Below are positions 5,173 through 5,690 of a DNA stretch of 5,690 nt, piece after piece. The DNA is from an uncultured Tabrizicola sp. (GTDB taxonomy: Bacteria > Pseudomonadota > Alphaproteobacteria > Rhodobacterales > Rhodobacteraceae). Made by a program: the position numbers and the translations under genes. The notes under the pieces are model-generated. The model saw only the letters and a program-made list of their open reading frames with translations, was not told the origin of the DNA and did no database searches. Location of the stretch: positions 1 to 5,690 of the forward strand of contig CALLZQ010000821.1 in NCBI GenBank assembly GCA_937858255.1. The letters are read 5' to 3'. Position 1 is the stretch's first letter. Each line of letters starts with the position of its first letter.

Positions 5173-5690
5173 GTGACCAACGCCCGGATCTGGGCGATAA
5201 GCTGGCCGATCATCCTGTCGAATGCGACAGTGCCGATTCTGGGTGCTGTGGATACCGCCGTCGTCGGCCAGATCGGCACGGCGGCGCCGATTGGCGCGGT
5301 GGGGCTGGGGGCGGTTATTCTCGCCTCGGTCTACTGGATTTTCGGCTTTCTGCGGATGGGGACCAGTGGGCTGGCGGCGCAGGCGCATGGGGCGGGCGCG
5401 CGGGCTGAATGTGCCGCGATCCTGTATCGTGCCCTTGCCGTTGGTCTGGTGGCGGGGGCGGTGATCACCGCCGGGCAGGGACTGCTGGTCTGGGCGGCCT
5501 TTCGTCTGGCGCCAGCCTCGGCCGAGGTTGAGGGGCTGGCGCGGGCCTATCTGGATATCCGCATCTGGGGGGCGCCGGCGACCATCGCGCTTTATGCGGT
5601 CAACGGCTGGCTGATCGCGACCGAGCGCAGCCGGGCGGTGCTGGCGCTGCAACTCTGGATCAACGGGGTGAACGCGGGTCTTGATCTGCT
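5173..5690 (+). CDS. MATE-family efflux transporter (DinF-like), N-terminal part, cut by the window edge
   Basis: The first 172 residues of an inner-membrane antiporter of about 440-460 residues that exports drugs or metabolites in exchange for H+ or Na+. Hydrophobic segments appear at about 8-32, 42-64, 82-110, 126-148 and 156-172. The motif SNATVPILGAVDTAVVGQIG (16-35) contains Asp27, matching the conserved TM1 aspartate of the NorM/DinF group, and FGFLRMGTSGLAAQAHGAG (57-75) is the family's TM2-loop signature. The start is either GTG 5173, with GGGGTGA about six bases upstream, or GTG 5164, which overlaps the thioesterase stop as GTGA. Either start leaves the gene nearly touching or overlapping the thioesterase gene, which suggests one transcript. 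The link to thioesterases hints at export of a released acid, but this is inference. No stop codon is visible. Confidence 0.92.
   Translation, partial: MTNARIWAISWPIILSNATVPILGAVDTAVVGQIGTAAPIGAVGLGAVILASVYWIFGFLRMGTSGLAAQAHGAGARAECAAILYRALAVGLVAGAVITAGQGLLVWAAFRLAPASAEVEGLARAYLDIRIWGAPATIALYAVNGWLIATERSRAVLALQLWINGVNAGLDL

Noticed and set aside
4532..5652. Several long open frames on the minus strand opposite the thioesterases and MATE gene
   Set aside because: They are Arg/Pro/Ala-rich shadow translations; the plus-strand frames carry clear HGG and MATE motifs.

Overview
The window looks like chromosomal DNA from a high-GC alphaproteobacterium, most likely of the Rhodobacterales (Rhodobacter, Paracoccus or Ruegeria type). 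The grounds are the strong G/C bias at third codon positions, a roughly 590-residue DmdC-like acyl-CoA dehydrogenase, a FadA-type thiolase with an NRFCASG active-site motif, and GC-rich intergenic hairpins followed by a GGAGGATATTTGG...AGATGAAG string that I remember as common between genes in this group. The genus is inference.

Positions 1-4098 are read from the minus strand. In transcription order (right to left) they hold: a MerR-family regulator (4098-3718); a 138-base gap with a cluster of T(T/G)ACG half-sites; a second MerR-family regulator (3579-3187); an acyl-CoA dehydrogenase (3161-1386); a 70-residue uncharacterised protein with a possible ribbon-helix-helix pattern (1330-1118); a glutathione S-transferase-like protein (1021-386); and an acetyl-CoA acyltransferase (374 to the window edge, truncated). 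Spacing is 25, 55, 96 and 11 bases from the second MerR gene onward. This suggests one fatty-acyl or branched-chain-acyl degradation operon under a MerR regulator of the LiuR kind. The dehydrogenase would perform the first step of beta-oxidation and the thiolase the last. The middle steps (hydratase and 3-hydroxyacyl-CoA dehydrogenase) may lie beyond the left edge.

Positions 4099-4217 form a divergent promoter region. Rightward on the plus strand are two PaaI-like hotdog-fold thioesterases (4218-4652 and 4649-5167, overlapping by ATGA) and the start of a MATE-family multidrug/cation antiporter (5173 or 5164 to the right edge, truncated). The three look translationally coupled. The thioesterases could hydrolyse acyl-CoAs and so complement the leftward operon.

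Most of the window is ordinary metabolism. The points worth a second look are the small protein inside the beta-oxidation operon, the operator cluster between two paralogous MerR genes, the two unlike hotdog subunits coupled to a MATE exporter, the GC-rich intergenic hairpin elements, and the loss of a conserved thiolase motif in the last ~33 bases at the left edge. I see no RNA genes, CRISPR arrays, insertion sequences or phage genes.
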